In this document: positions 11,701 to 24,790 of the stretch, in pieces | Numbering within the stretch: the first letter of the stretch is position 1 | Layout of the letters: each line of letters begins with the position of its first letter | Source of the DNA: Pipra filicauda | Lineage: Eukaryota; Chordata; Aves; Passeriformes; Pipridae | Reading direction: 5' to 3' | Length of the DNA: 64,000 nucleotides | Assembly: GCF_003945595.2 (NCBI RefSeq) | Contig: NW_024104284.1 | Location: forward strand, 1,921,377-1,985,376 | Notes under the pieces: model-generated | What the model was told of the DNA's origin: nothing | Seen by the model: only the letters and a program-made list of their open reading frames with translations | Database searches by the model: none | Position numbers and translations under genes: made by a program

Positions 11701-14700
11701 TCATACAATGAACTATTATGTAGATACTAACAATATATACAACCAATATGAATAGTTGTTTTATTGTCTCTTATTTTAGCATTCAAGAGTGAAGCAAGTT
11801 GCAACAAAAAATGTTTTAAGTTTCTGTAGATTTTGGGTTGTCAGTGTCTTCCAGTATAACCTCAGACACATCTCCCGTCTTCAGCATCCTGCCTCTAGGA
11901 GCATTTGGAAACTTCACCCAGTCTTGTGCAGTGGAACACAAGTGCCAAATTTACCTTTGTACTATTTGACTTTGGGGAGCCTTTGAGCTTTCAGTAAGCA
12001 TTTCCTTTATGTCTAGGCAATAGGCTGTAACATAGAAATGTAATCGGGATAATTTTTATTTTATTAATTTTTATGACTACATTAAGTTTATATGAAGAAC
12101 TCTTCAGTTCAGTACCTGTTGCAGTTTTAGGAATTTTTTTTTTTGTAAAGTCCTTTTATAAGTAATATTAAAGCATTTATTAAGGTTCTTTAAAGGTAAT
12201 GAACAATGAACTTTAGATAGAAAATCAGAAGTGATGTCTTCAAAAAAATGTGAAAGGGATTAAAATGGTCCTTGTATTGAATAACCAAATAGAAATTAAG
12301 AACATTGCAAAATCTGATCTGTTTATTGATTTGTTTTTATTTTCAAGGGGGCAGAATGAGATTTGTGAGTATTTGAATGGTTAAAAATTGTGAAGCAAAC
12401 GCCTTTCCTGTGGGATAAACATCATGACATTTACTTCAGCTCTGTTATTGCTGTAGGGATTAAGTTATTTGTAATGCAGAAAGTGCTCTTGGTAGAATAA
12501 TTAGCTTTTCAGGGAACACAGCTTGCACCTTTTTGGAGCCTGTGTAATTAGGACTGAGGAAATAGGTTCATTACTACTGCTGCTATTTCATTACTGAGTA
12601 ATCATTTGTGTCTAAACACACCACTCTTCAGAGAATGACTGTCTGTGGTCAGATATGCTAATTTGTCTCATTTACATTGCAGTGTGTTTAGCAGCATACT
12701 TTTTAAGATGGGCGAATAAGTGCAGCTGAATTTTTAATTCCTTGCGTTGCTAAGAAGGTGGTTTGGTTTACAAAATCGGAGGTGTAATAAGCAACCCCAA
12801 ACCATTTCATCAGATTCTAAACAAGAGGGCTTTAAACAGAGAGATCACAACAAGGGACACATATTTTCTGCTTTATAGGGTTTGTGTATCAGAGGACATT
12901 TCTCTTGTTAGAATAATGAGAAGGTGCCTGTCAGTCTGGACCTCAGACTGCAACTCAGCTATCAGATGCAAAAGCACTCTCTCCTGCCCTCAGGTTCGGG
13001 TGTGCATCCCAGCTACATCCTGACTGCAGATCAGGATGTGACCAGGGTGCCCTTGGTCTTCCCCATGTCAGAGGTTCCCTGTGCCCTGGTTTCTACTAGA
13101 AGAAAAATTTCAGTAGGTCTCTCAGTCACAGTTGGCAGAGAAACAGGACAGCAAGGCACATTGTGACACTCTCATCCTGATCTTGCTGATCTTAAGCTTT
13201 GGTCTGCTTAGTTTCTTTAGAGGCAGTTTAGTGTAGCAGTTCACACAGGATCATTCTGCCCATGTGCAATGTCTCCAGGGGGACTTTGAAGTGGAAGGGA
13301 AAACAGCAAAAGAATTTAGGTACCTCCAGGTACTTCCTTAAGCACTGTATTTTTTAAGTAATTTGAGACTTCAGTGACTAATATCTACCTAAATCCAGGT
13401 GCAGGTAGATTTTTTTGGGGTTGGCCATATGCTCTAAGTCACCACTAATATCCACTCTCATTCAATACTGCTGCATAAAACTCCTGAATTCATTTCACTT
13501 CAGAAAAATCCTTATATCCCACTGATTTAAGAGAGGCTTATGCACCTCTCTCACACCAGATGTGCTCAAGTGTATTACTGAATTGGTACTCCATCATAGT
13601 GAAGCACAATAGCAAGAATTAGTTTAGAAATAAAAGATAAGTAACGCTTACTGAGATAGCTACAAACCAGAGGCTTATGGTCTTTGCTACAACTTTGTAG
13701 GGTGTGAGTAGTTTAAAGAGACTGAAAGGGGAATTTGCACTTTGTTTAGAACCTTTTATTCATACACACAGGTCTTTTACCTAGAGAATCTTCTCTTCCT
13801 TGCCTGTAATATTGAAAGTCTGTCATGACTCTGGTATTACACAAAATAGAATTTAGTATTTATGATCCCCAGAACCCTTAATCTACTGTAAGTAGTCAGC
13901 TTCACTGAATAAAAAAAAATTAATTTTGTCCTGAAAATTATAACACAAACATGGGAGGTTGCAGTGGGTAAGAATCTTTTTTCAGTTGTGAGACACATAA
14001 TTTTGGAAAGGTTTGCTTTTTTCTGTTCTTCAGTATAATGTCGAGACTTCAGATACCTTCTCCATACAATTACTGATTCTCTTTTGAGAAAGACGGGGGC
14101 TAATCATGATATTTTTACTAAGTGGCTACTGAGCTATTTGTCTTGTGGCAACTGTGGAGTCAACTTTCACCAGAACTTTCACCACACCTGACTCAGATTT
14201 GTTCCATTTCCCTAGAGGTTCTCTCACAGGTTTCATGTAATTTTTTAAAGCTAACAGGATACCATGATTTAGCTAAAGAAGCAAATCTGATTACACAAAG
14301 TAGCTGAGAATCTGTTGCAGCCGCTAAGTAAATGAAAGCTGTGCTTTCGTACAATAGTGTGTTTCTCACCACCTTGACTAAATAATCCCCAGAAATCAAA
14401 AACTTATGTGCATAACTGGCCCAGAGGTTTGAATTGCACTTTGAAAGTGAAAAGGAAGCTCATTAATGAGCTGGCTCATGCAATCTTACATTACTTGTGG
14501 TTTTTATCTTTTAAGCAATTATTTCTGTTCTCCACTCTGCTGAATAGTAGTACCTGCTGATGGAAAACTGAGGAGGTGGATATTAAGGCTGTTAAGGAAC
14601 CTTAGCAAACAAGCAGATTAAAACTCTCAATTTCATTTTATACATGTAAACAGCAAAAATCTTCTAGATGAAAATGTTGAACACTGATGATCTGATTCCT

Positions 14701-15760
14701 TGCTGAAGCAAGAGTAATTGAAGGAAGGGCAAGGAAGCACTACTATTATAATCTGAGCAATGAAGAGCCTATTCTATTGCAAGAGATTAAGGACTTGCAT
14801 AGCTTCCAAAAGGCTTGCTCAGCCTTCAGAATTGAAGGCTATCTATAAGGAAATAACAGCAGTAAATATCAATAGGTGTAGCAGGTGATCATGCTCCGTG
14901 ACTTTGGAGGTGTTTCAGTTCTGTAGCTGAGGTTCTTTCATCCCTGTGAAGCCCATTCAAATCAGTCAGCCACTTCTCAATCACTTAAATGCTATCTGAA
15001 TCATATTCTGAAGTTTGTTCTCCTTCCTTCATTTCTATCTCACTAGGTTCTATTTTAGGCATAAATAAATGGAGTAGTGTGATAGTGCTTTATAGAAGCA
15101 CATAAATGTCCACTCCTTTGCTTATTAACATAAAAAACTGGTCTTCACCGTATTCCACTGCCTGCAGGAAAAGTTATGTCCAAAACAATTTTCCTGAGAC
15201 CTTAAGTCAAACAAGTTTACAGAAATGCTGAGAGTCAGCAGTAAGTGTACACCTTCTGCTGGGGCAAGAGGAGAATATGGTGGGGCTGGGATGGTCTTCC
15301 TCAGCAGAGCTAGCCACAAAACTCCTTACTCTTGCAAGTCAAAGCTCCCCATAATTTAATTTCACAAACAGGCGTATAGATTAAGTGGTTGATTTCTGCT
15401 GCATCTTGTAAAGACATAAGAGCTCTTTTACTGCTAATGATTGGGAAGTACTTCAGGACTATTGGGATGGAAGACAAAAGATTAAATAGAAAGGACTTCC
15501 TCTGCTGTAGTTTTCACCTGTAAAGCAGCAGTGTTTAGCTTCATGAAATAGTTCTTATGTACTTCTAAGCACATCCAGGAAGAAGGTAGTAGTGCTTTTG
15601 CAGATGAAACCACACCCATGTGTTCTGGATGAAACCCACACCTAGTTCCTGATCAATGACCAAAAGCTGTCCATCACCTGCATGAGCTCTGCCTTGAGAT
15701 AAAGAATAACAAAGACCAGACCTGGGAAGAGAGAGCAGAGCTTCTTCAAGCCTGAACTTC

Positions 15761-15786
15761 ATATATATATATACATATTTATATAT
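15761..15786. repeat. AT-rich dinucleotide microsatellite
   Basis: Alternating AT with one ACAT interruption. Confidence 0.8.
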
Positions 15787-18351
15787 GGGAGTTTTATGTT
15801 AGTTAATCCTGTTCTGTGAAAAGCAGCGATCCACTAGAAATCTACAGGTTATCAATTAGTACAGAAGTTGGCCTATTTTCAGTTGGAAAACCAATGTAGC
15901 TCATTTACAGCTATTGTCTTGGATTTACGCTTGGCCAGACGTGTATTTTACCAACATATTTTTTAAAAATAGGTTAAACAACCCCCCAAGTGCCTAAACA
16001 GAATGACTGGATTCAGAAGGAAGATTAAAAAAATGCAATTTATTGGCAAAGGTCACATGACTTGTTCTTAGCCATTAGGATAGAAAAATAAAAGACTGGA
16101 TGCCTGCCAGTGTGGAAAATTAGATGCCATTTTGCACACAAATCAATACCGTAAGTGGGAAATTTTAGGTCTCCCAAACTGTCTGCAAATCTAGCTGCTA
16201 ATTGACTCAATTAATCTCTGATCCTGTTTCCACAAAATGATATGCTTAGAATAAGGAGAGACTGGCAGTGTTGTAGATGATTAGAGTATATTGCTTTAAT
16301 GAGCCTTGCTCAGCCACGAGCAGTTAACTGACCATTAATCTTCAGAAGGAAAGGAACAGGCTCTGCACTTACAGCGAGGGGAAGAAAAAACTTTGTCAAC
16401 AAAGAAGCCTTTTAAAGAACTGCTAAAAATGCGATTAGATGCACTGGTGATCATTATAACCATTATCCATCTGTGGCATGTGCTAACATTCCTTCACTAA
16501 AATCCACCCTCATTCCTTATGCAGGCTATGAATTCTGCACAGATTCACTTTCCGGAGGTATTATTGCTGCCTCACTCTTTTCTGAATACTTTGTACTCCA
16601 AACGCAAGATGTGTCAATGGAAAATACTCTGAGCAGCAGTTCAGTTGTCAAAATGTAAAAATAGGTACAGCATAAAGAACTATTACTGCACATACAAACT
16701 GTGAAACAAAGGTAAAGATGAGGATGAAAATACTACACATTTGCTTAGAAATTGACTGTACCCTAAAAGTGGATCAAGATTGCCTTTTCTTTTTATATAG
16801 ACAGACAAACCCTGCCATCTTACTGTATTTACCTGTGGAGGTACAGAGGACACAGAGGAACCTACTACAGGAAGGCAAAGGACAGTTAAGGGTAATTGTA
16901 ATAGGATTTCTATATATAGAAAGGATGTGAAGCCACTTTTAGCACTTACTCATTCTTTCCTGGTACAGGATGACAAACTGTCTGATGTTTCTTCAACGGT
17001 ATTTTAGAACAGAATCATTTTTAGACTTTATTAGATTATTAGTTTATTAAATATCATGCATTAGGTACTAGGCCATTAAATCAAACACAGATCATAGATA
17101 TTTTAAAAGTTTGAAAGCCTAAAAGAACAGAGGTAGAGATAGAGAGGTAAAACAAGACTTCTGTACAGACTATTTTTTTCTGTTACACAAACCTGGAAAT
17201 TATGTTATTTATGTATTTACTCTCAAGTGTTTAAAATACATCCTTCCACTAAACTTATCCAGGTTACAGTCTGATCATTGGCTGTTCACAGCAATGAATA
17301 CATAGGGGCAGATTATGATTTTAGAAAATTTAGCAGGGAGAGTTTCTGCTGTGCAGCAGCTAGAGACTAGGTGATTTTTATTTATTATTTGTATAGCTCC
17401 AGGAATATGCATGGAGTTTTCTTTAACAAAGGAAAAGGTCCACTGCTGATCTGAAGAAACTAAAATAGTAATGAAGTGCAGCACCCTAAAGCCATCATAA
17501 AGCACAGGAGAACAGAGGACAAGAGGACAAGAGTTTCAGTGGTGTCAGTGCACAGTAATATATAGCTTATGGGCTGCTTTTTTACACAAACACATAAATA
17601 AAAATGCATCAGCTAATGTGCTTATGGATACTTCTCAGCATTGGATGGAACCATCAAAGGGAATACTCAAAAGACATGAAGGAATCTGTCATTGTATTTT
17701 ATTATAGAGGAGGATACTTCTGATTCTGGAAGTGAAAAACATAGCTTATCAGTTTGGCAGCTAACTCCTTGCTGCAGGTGTGCTTAGTGCAAGCCTGGAG
17801 GAAACAAAGTCTGATTCTAACTAAGTGTTTTATTTTAACTGGGTATGTCTGTCTTTTCAATGACACTATTGCAGGACTGTTAATATTATATTATTTATTT
17901 GTTCTGTTGAATAGCAAACCATATGACATAGGGAGATTATTTGATTTGCGTGGGCTATTAAAATGGCATACACTTCTATCCATCACATGTATATCAAATG
18001 AAATGCCTCTTTGGTGTGAGTAGTAATATACCATTTCAGTTTCTCTTTCCGTATCATCATGTTTGTAGCCAGTCACGTTTTAGTTCCAGACCTTCACAGT
18101 ACCATGGGGTTGCACTAAACACTACCTACCACTCTGCACAGGTTTTCTGGCAGAAGAGGTAGTTGTAGGGATGTGATCTGTGCATGTGCACTGAAGTTAC
18201 ACATAGAGAGGTGAGAACATCAGGCAAAAGCCTGAGGATAAATTCCCATTCAGGACTGCTCATTTTGGCTTGTAACCATAGTAGACTTAAAAAAACACCC
18301 CAAATGTTTATGGTCTGCTGTTGCTCCTGATCTCATCAGTTGTCCCACCAC

Positions 18352-18369
18352 CACACACACACACACACA
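18352..18369. repeat. CA dinucleotide microsatellite
   Basis: About nine AC units, preceded by a short CCACCA run. Confidence 0.85.
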
Positions 18370-18420
18370 TGCTGTCCATTGCATTGCATTCACTGGCTGC
18401 CCGACATCACTTTCTCCCTC

Positions 18421-18442
18421 TTGCCTTGCCTTGCCTTGCCTT
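18421..18442 (+). repeat. (TTGCC)n pentanucleotide array
   Basis: Four exact TTGCC units are followed by a degenerate TTACC unit. This is a likely polymorphic short tandem repeat. Confidence 0.9.
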
Positions 18443-18642
18443 ACCTTCTTAACAAAAAGATTATCTAAGCATGTTGCATGTGGAAAATATTAACTGTATG
18501 TTTTAAATAGCCATCCAAATAGCTATCAAGCCTATGAGGAGGCTTTCTCATTATTTAAAAAGTTTGTTATTCAACTCAGAGAAGACTAAATCCTATAGGA
18601 TTCATGCAGCCCTTTCCTCTGCTTTCTTGCAGACAATCCTTG

Positions 18643-18715
18643 CAAAAAAAAAAAAAAGGAAAAAAAATCAAACAAAAACCCAAAATAAACAAAAAAAAGC
18701 ACACAAAAAACCAAA
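18643..18715. repeat. A-rich low-complexity tract
   Basis: A 13-base A run is followed by AAC/AAAC-rich sequence. It could be the eroded tail of a retroelement, but I see no recognisable body upstream. Confidence 0.75.
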
Positions 18716-20291
18716 GCCTATATTCTCTCTAGATAATTTACTACTCCCTTCCCATGGGGACTAACCACTGCAGTGTATTGTCTCATGATATAGTGTATGT
18801 CATATCTGAGGTGTATGATAGGGCATGAAAGTATGAGATACCTCCTGTTCTTGAAAGAAGCAACCAAGAGAAGGATGAGGGTGTTTTTGCTAAAGGATAA
18901 GGGTGTTTTCTCTTGGTTATTGGAAACAGAGTCAGAATCAGGCATGATGAATGGCAACTGTGAAAAACCTATCTTCAGAGGTTCTGATTAATTTGATGGG
19001 ATTTCTCTACCACACACCCTAGTAAAGTCTGAAAATAGATGTGAGCATAATGACATAGATTAAAAGTCAAGCACAGCATTGTATTTTGTAAAGGTAATTT
19101 TTTCATGTTTTTGCCAAATTTTGTCACTAAAAATTTGCTTTTAAATCATCAAACCAAACATATATGCCCAATAATGACAAACGAAATCTGCAACTGAAGG
19201 TGGAAGGTTTTTTTCCTTTTGAAGATGAATTAATTGCTTTGGTAAGGCATTGGACTGATGAATCTTGAAGTGCCCTGTTTATTCATAGAACAAATGAAAA
19301 GCTTCCCTTCATTGCAGCTTTCTTCATATTCTCAAAAAGAGCAGCCTAGCAAATCTACTTACAGCTATGATAAATATTTAAGACACAAGATCAGAAATAT
19401 ACTGTAATTTGTCTGGTGACAGTTCTATTCTAGTAGCTTTATATCTTTCATATGAGATGATTAATGACCTTGGGGCTTTAGGTATGTGCTGCAGTGACAG
19501 TCCTATGATGTAAATATATTAAAAAGCTCAGAAAATTAAGCACATGCTCCAGCCAATGGCAAGGACGATCATTTCTAAGTCCATATGCTATGGGGAAATA
19601 TCCTACTGCACCAATGACAGTTCAGAAACATCAGTTACCTATTCTGCTAGCCAGAAGTTGCTAAAAGGAGCTGTTTAGTGAATGCAATGGTAAGCAAGTA
19701 GCTTTTAGCCCTGCTTCAAACACAGGGTACTGTAATCAAGCCCCCAGTTTTCCAAACAGGGGCTTCTGTCAGTATCTCAAAGAAAAATAGCATGTTTTTC
19801 TAAAAGATGCCATCTTTCTGCCCCAGCATATCTCCCTATTTTTTTCTCTTTTAAGCCTCAACTGCTCCTGGCTCATACTTGTCTCTGCCCTTCAGCAAAC
19901 ACAATCAATCCCTCTGCTCATCCCAGGCCGCATTAGTAGCTGTTATCTGCTGGCATTAACCACCAGTGCTGGACAGCGGGACTGAAAGGGAAAAGCTTTC
20001 TGTGACTGTGCAGAAGCCTAGAACCCAATTCCTTTGATTTGTGCCTGCCCACTCAGTGAACCCTACTGTGCAGCACTGTCAGCACAGTTTCCCCAGTTCC
20101 CTTCCACTGGCCTGCATACTGGAAACTTCTGCATTCAGTTGATTTTCTAACTATCCTTTGGGATATGGCCTCTAATTTTTTTGAGGTTTACCTATCAATG
20201 TTTTATTTTCACTATATCAATAAAACATATAAAAATGAACATGCAAAAGTTTGTTATGATAGGAATTTGTTCTCTTGTTTAAACTTAAAAA

Positions 20292-20322
20292 AGTTCTAAA
20301 CAAATGGGAGTTCTAAACAAAT
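20292..20322 (+). repeat. Short direct repeat, 14 bp, two copies
   Basis: AGTTCTAAACAAAT occurs at 20292-20305 and again at 20309-20322, giving a 17-bp period. It looks like a simple local duplication. Confidence 0.8.
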
Positions 20323-21299
20323 TTTCTGGTAAAGAGGCATTTGTTACCAGATATATTTTCTTTGCAGTTTTCAGGTAGCAACAGGTGTCTGTAAGAAAAA
20401 GAAAAAAAATTGTTAGCAATCAGGCTAGTACAGCATGGAAAAAACTACAAGACAGTCTTGGAAAACTTCAAACAATAAATATTTCCTAAGTAGTCTTTTT
20501 TATTATAATTGTGTTTTATTCTTATTTTCATTCTGGCCATTCTCAGTTCCAGGAAACCCTTTCAATAGTTACTCATCTTATCTGCTGAATTGTTTGATTC
20601 CAAAGTGTGTTTGAATTTATTATCCGTATTACCACTTGACAAACACAAAATAAGAAATGGTGGTCTTCAGATGCAATTTATGATTATGATAATTTTGCTG
20701 TGGCTTTTTAGTTTCTGGGCTAAAATCAGTTTCTGCCATATCTAGCAAGTCAGAACATGACACTTTCAGTACTTTGTGGTAGCAAGATATTGTTCTACAT
20801 GGAACATAAAATTGGTCTTTAGAGTGGAAATTTTCCAGCAGTAAAATAAAACAAAAAATTATGGTAACTGCTTTCCATGGGTTATATTATTTGTTTATGA
20901 GCCACTCTACACCTTTTATCTGTTTATTGAGGGAATTCTGAAAAATAATAGGAGTTACTACTGCATGTACAGAAATTACTGGGCTTAATCTAGATAGTTC
21001 AGAACTAATAGCATTGGAAATGTGGTAGCATGTGATTAAGTTTACCGAAGAACTATTCCTTCAAAGCTGAGATTGCTAGTCCCACATCTTCACCACAATG
21101 CTTTAGAGTTCTATATGCAGATCTCTTCTGGTAGAGAAAAATAAGACTTCCCTGGCTAACAGCTGTTTAAAAAATGAGTCTAGAACTTAAATGTCAAGGA
21201 AAATTATTTCTCACCCATCCACTACTAGTGAAAGATTATACAATTCACATTAGCAGCACTGAAGCTGCAGCCTGAGCCACCACAGAGGGTCTTTACTGA

Positions 21300-22190
21300 T
21301 AAGATCAAACATCAGCAATACAAGATCTATGAGAAACCTGGGAAATTCTGGAGCAAGAGCTTACCCTTGGTGAAGGAGAATGAGAGTAAGGAACACTTAA
21401 ACAAACTAGGCATACACAAGCCAATGGGATCTGATGGGATGAACCCACAAGTGCTGAGGGGGGCAAATGATGTCACCACCAAGCCACTCTCAATTATCTT
21501 TGAAAAATAGTGATGATCAGGAGAGGCTCATGAGGACTGGGAGAAAGCATATGTCATTCGTGTCTTCAAGAAGGAGGAAATACAGACTGGTCAACCACAC
21601 TTCAGTCCCTGGGAAGGTCATACAACAAATCATCCTGGAAGCTGTTTCCAAGTATATTAAGAACATGAAGGTGACTGAGAGATGGATTTACAAATGGGAA
21701 AATCATGCTTAACTAACGTGATATCCTTCCATAATGACATGACTCTCTTGATGAATGTGAGGAGATTAGTGAATGTTAATAAGGCTTTTGACTATGTCTG
21801 TCACAGCATTCTCTCAGACAAACTGATAAAATTAGGTAGGTAAGCGGGCAGTGAAGTGGACTAAAAACTGGCTGAACTGAGAGCCTCAAAGGGTTGTAAA
21901 CAGCAGCAGGAAGTCCAGCTGGAGGCCAGTCACAAATGGTGTACTCCAGGGGGCAATAATGGGAACAATACTGTTTGACATCTTCCTTGATGACTTGGGT
22001 GATGGGAAAGAGGCCAGCTTCAACTGTGGATGATAAAATGTCAAATTGTTTTATACGCAGAGGGTTGTGTTGCCATTCAAAGAGACCTTGACAGGCTGCA
22101 GAAATAAGCCAACAGAAATTTCTTGAAGTTCAGCAAAAGAAAAATGCAAATACCTACATGTGGGAAGGAGCAACCCCAGGCACCAGTATG
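21300..22190 (+). mobile_element. Old CR1 LINE fragment (reverse transcriptase part)
   Basis: Conceptual translation in shifting frames matches the CR1 ORF2 reverse transcriptase. There is a PMGSDGMNPQVLR segment followed by KPLSIIFEK, then VPGKVIQQIILEAVSKYI, then KSCLTN and a KAFDYVCHSILSDKL segment (family form KAFDTVSHNIL), and finally a degenerate copy of the GVPQGSVLGPxLFxIFxxDL motif near 21935-22000. Stops, frameshifts and an internal deletion make it non-functional. It lacks the CR1 3' UTR, so both ends are truncated. It is more diverged than the 42600-44788 copy and is presumably older. The left limit is approximate, because sequence before about 21360 is only weakly CR1-like. Confidence 0.85.
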
Positions 22191-23930
22191 AAGCATCAGG
22201 AAATATCATGAACATCAGAATTCATATTTGTTCCACCTAAACTTCACACCCTTAACTTTGATGAACTGATTCAAAAGTTTTGCCACAACGGCATCTCACT
22301 AAATTCAGTGTAGAGGGAAGACAGGCACTCTTCCTTCTGTGTCTCAGCATGTTAAGTGCCTCAGAATGTGATTTTCTCCACATCCTGAGTCAGCCTTGTT
22401 TTAAGGGATTTGGGTATTACTTTGCTGTGCATTGGAACACATCACCTTGTGATGGATCTGTTAAACATTTGTGCTGAGATTCACCTATCTAAAGCAGAGT
22501 GGCAGTTAAATTGGGAAAGTAGAATGTGACCATTCCAACAGGTGACCCAGATTGCAAGTAATAGTGATGCAGTACACCCAGAATATTCCAGTGTTTTGTA
22601 CAGATACGAAAGGCTCAATTCATAGTTTCCAATGGAGAGAGTCAGAAATTTACTGTTTGAAATTTACTTAGAAAAGCTTTTCCCTCTAAATAAAAAATCT
22701 TCCCATTTGTAATGGATATTTGAAACATTTTGGTTTCTAAACAAAATACTTTTTTTTAACCATTAAAACAGAAGAAAAGGTATGAAGTAAATATTTCATT
22801 TTCTTTTCTCTCAAAATTTTCCTCAGTAAAGCCTTGCCCATCTGTTCTAATGATCAAAATTTATAGTAGATAATAAACTGGTGAAGTACCTGCAGGATTC
22901 ATTCAGTATTCTGTAGCTACTCCTAATTTTGACATATCAATATTATGTGGTTAACTGTTCTAATATAAGTCAGTCAAGACTCTTTTTTTTGGTTTTGTTT
23001 TTTTTTTTTTCCTGAAGAGAAGGTCTAATGTGAGGTCCAGTAAAAATGTTATTCTTTTCTTCTTTCTTTCGATTCTGTTAATGCTTGGCCTTGCTAAATG
23101 GGTATAAATCACAGTACAATATTACATTAAAAACATTTCTGTATAACTGAATTTGGAACTGAACTGACTGTGTTAGATGTTTTCCATTTCATCTTCCCCA
23201 CAAAGAGAATTGTTGAAATGAGATCAGGTTGCTGAAGCAAATCAGGAAATACTGTGAATTGATTTAAAAAAAAAATACAAACACAAAGAACCCTGGGAAG
23301 GGGTGTTCCAGGTATTTCATCATATAGAATTAACAAAGAATCACCCTGTATGCATGTGTTATGCAAAGAATCTACCTGAAATCCTCAGAGCCCAGGGGTT
23401 TTTACCATGGTACATAGGCATTTTCATTGTTATTTTTGAGCTTTCTTTCTTCCTACTTTCTATTGGTGGGATTCTCGCACAAATCAGTGGGAACTGAGAA
23501 CACTGACATAATCAAGATGAACGTCTTGGACAGAGCATTATGCACTAAAAAAGAAAGGAGCCCAACATGACACAATGCAGAAATATGCAGCAAGCTTTAT
23601 TTTTCTGTAGATTATTTCCAACCCAGTTCAAATGTCTCCTAACTGTATGCTCTTAATTACTTTAAAAAGCACTAGCAATCCAAATTAAGCCCCAGGAATA
23701 TGATGTTTGATTCAGGCTTTCATAGCAACATAAATTCATTAAATCTTCCACACCAATCCGCTTTGTTACTTTTGGCACATCTGCAATTTTTTGTGTAACA
23801 AAACATTGCATAAAGGGCTTAGTAAATTGAATTTAGCACCTTGCCAGCAGTGTAGCCCACAACTCTGAATGCTCCTAAATTAAGCCTTTGTCTTTTGGAT
23901 TTGTAGATATTTAACAGGGATCTCTCTCTG

Positions 23931-24018
23931 TATATGTGTACATACATATACACACATACATATATGTAGATATGTGTGCATGTGTGCATGTATATGTGTA
24001 TATGTATAATATATATGA
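23931..24018. repeat. Compound TATG/TGTA/CATA microsatellite
   Basis: Alternating purine-pyrimidine sequence with TATATG, TGTGCATG and ACATACAT words. The Tyr/His/Ile-rich minus-strand frame over it (23819-24037) is an artefact of the repeat. Confidence 0.85.
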
Positions 24019-24750
24019 ATGCTGACAGGTGTTGCATTTGAAGTATAAGTGAAGCGAAGCTTTACTTGTTTGTCACTTCAAAAACCATACAAAATGAAAT
24101 GGAGAAGATACCCAACTTCAAAACCAATTTCACCTTTTGGAAATAATGTTAGAATTGTATTGGAAGGATACTTATGAGGAGAGCAAAAAGAATTCATTCT
24201 ACTGCATGGAACACAAATGAGTTAGAAATGAATTTTCAGCATCTCCTGCTCTCATGTAATCTAGGGATTTGTAAATGGCAGTTTTGAGTAGGAGTAAATC
24301 TGAGATTTGGTGACTTTTCTTCCGAGTCTCTAATCTTGAGACAATGTTCTGCTGTTTTAGATGTACATTTTGTACATTTTAGATTACTTAAAATATCTAA
24401 AAGTCTATGAGAGGTAAGTAGTCTGAGCAGATATCTTTGTCCTCCTCATCTATACAGTACATGAATATAGGAACAGCTGTGGAGATCTGGAATTACATCT
24501 TTGTAAGGAGCTCAAATGGTAATTGCAGGTAGTCACAGCCAATACTCCAGTCTCTTGCTTGTGATTTAAATGTTCCCTATCACTGCAAAATATTATCCCT
24601 TACAGTTGTAGGGAGATGTCTTTTAAAATTAAGCTCACATTGGGGGAATTATTTTACTCTGCTATGAGAGGCTACTGCATAATTTGCTATGTGAAGCAGC
24701 TCATTATATGTAAAGTTTCTGCTTCTGTGCTGCATAGCCTCCTGCCCATT

Positions 24751-24790
24751 GTTCTGAACTGCATGGTTTTGTTCTGAACTGCATGGTTTT
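24751..24790 (+). repeat. Exact 20-bp tandem duplication
   Basis: The 20-bp unit starting GTTCTGAACT and ending GCATGGTTTT is present twice head to tail without a mismatch (24751-24770 and 24771-24790). The identity suggests a recent duplication or an expandable minisatellite seed. Confidence 0.92.

Larger units (their letters stand above)
11701..21299. other. KCNB2 intron, simple repeats only
   Basis: No exon or RNA gene is recognised. The region contains an AT dinucleotide run (15761-15786), a short CA run (18352-18369), a TTGCC pentamer array (18421-18442), a long A-rich tract (18643-18715) and a short direct repeat (20292-20322). Open frames are all short with no family resemblance. Confidence 0.5.

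Noticed and set aside
13383..13410. 8-bp inverted repeat ATCTACCT/AGGTAGAT with 12-nt loop as a microRNA-like hairpin
   Set aside because: The stem is too short, and no flanking pairing is visible to make a precursor.
21467..21712. 81-codon frame as a gene
   Set aside because: It is part of a decayed CR1 reverse-transcriptase fragment.
23819..24037. Tyr/His/Ile-repeat peptide on the minus strand
   Set aside because: Direct translation of a TATG/TGTG microsatellite.
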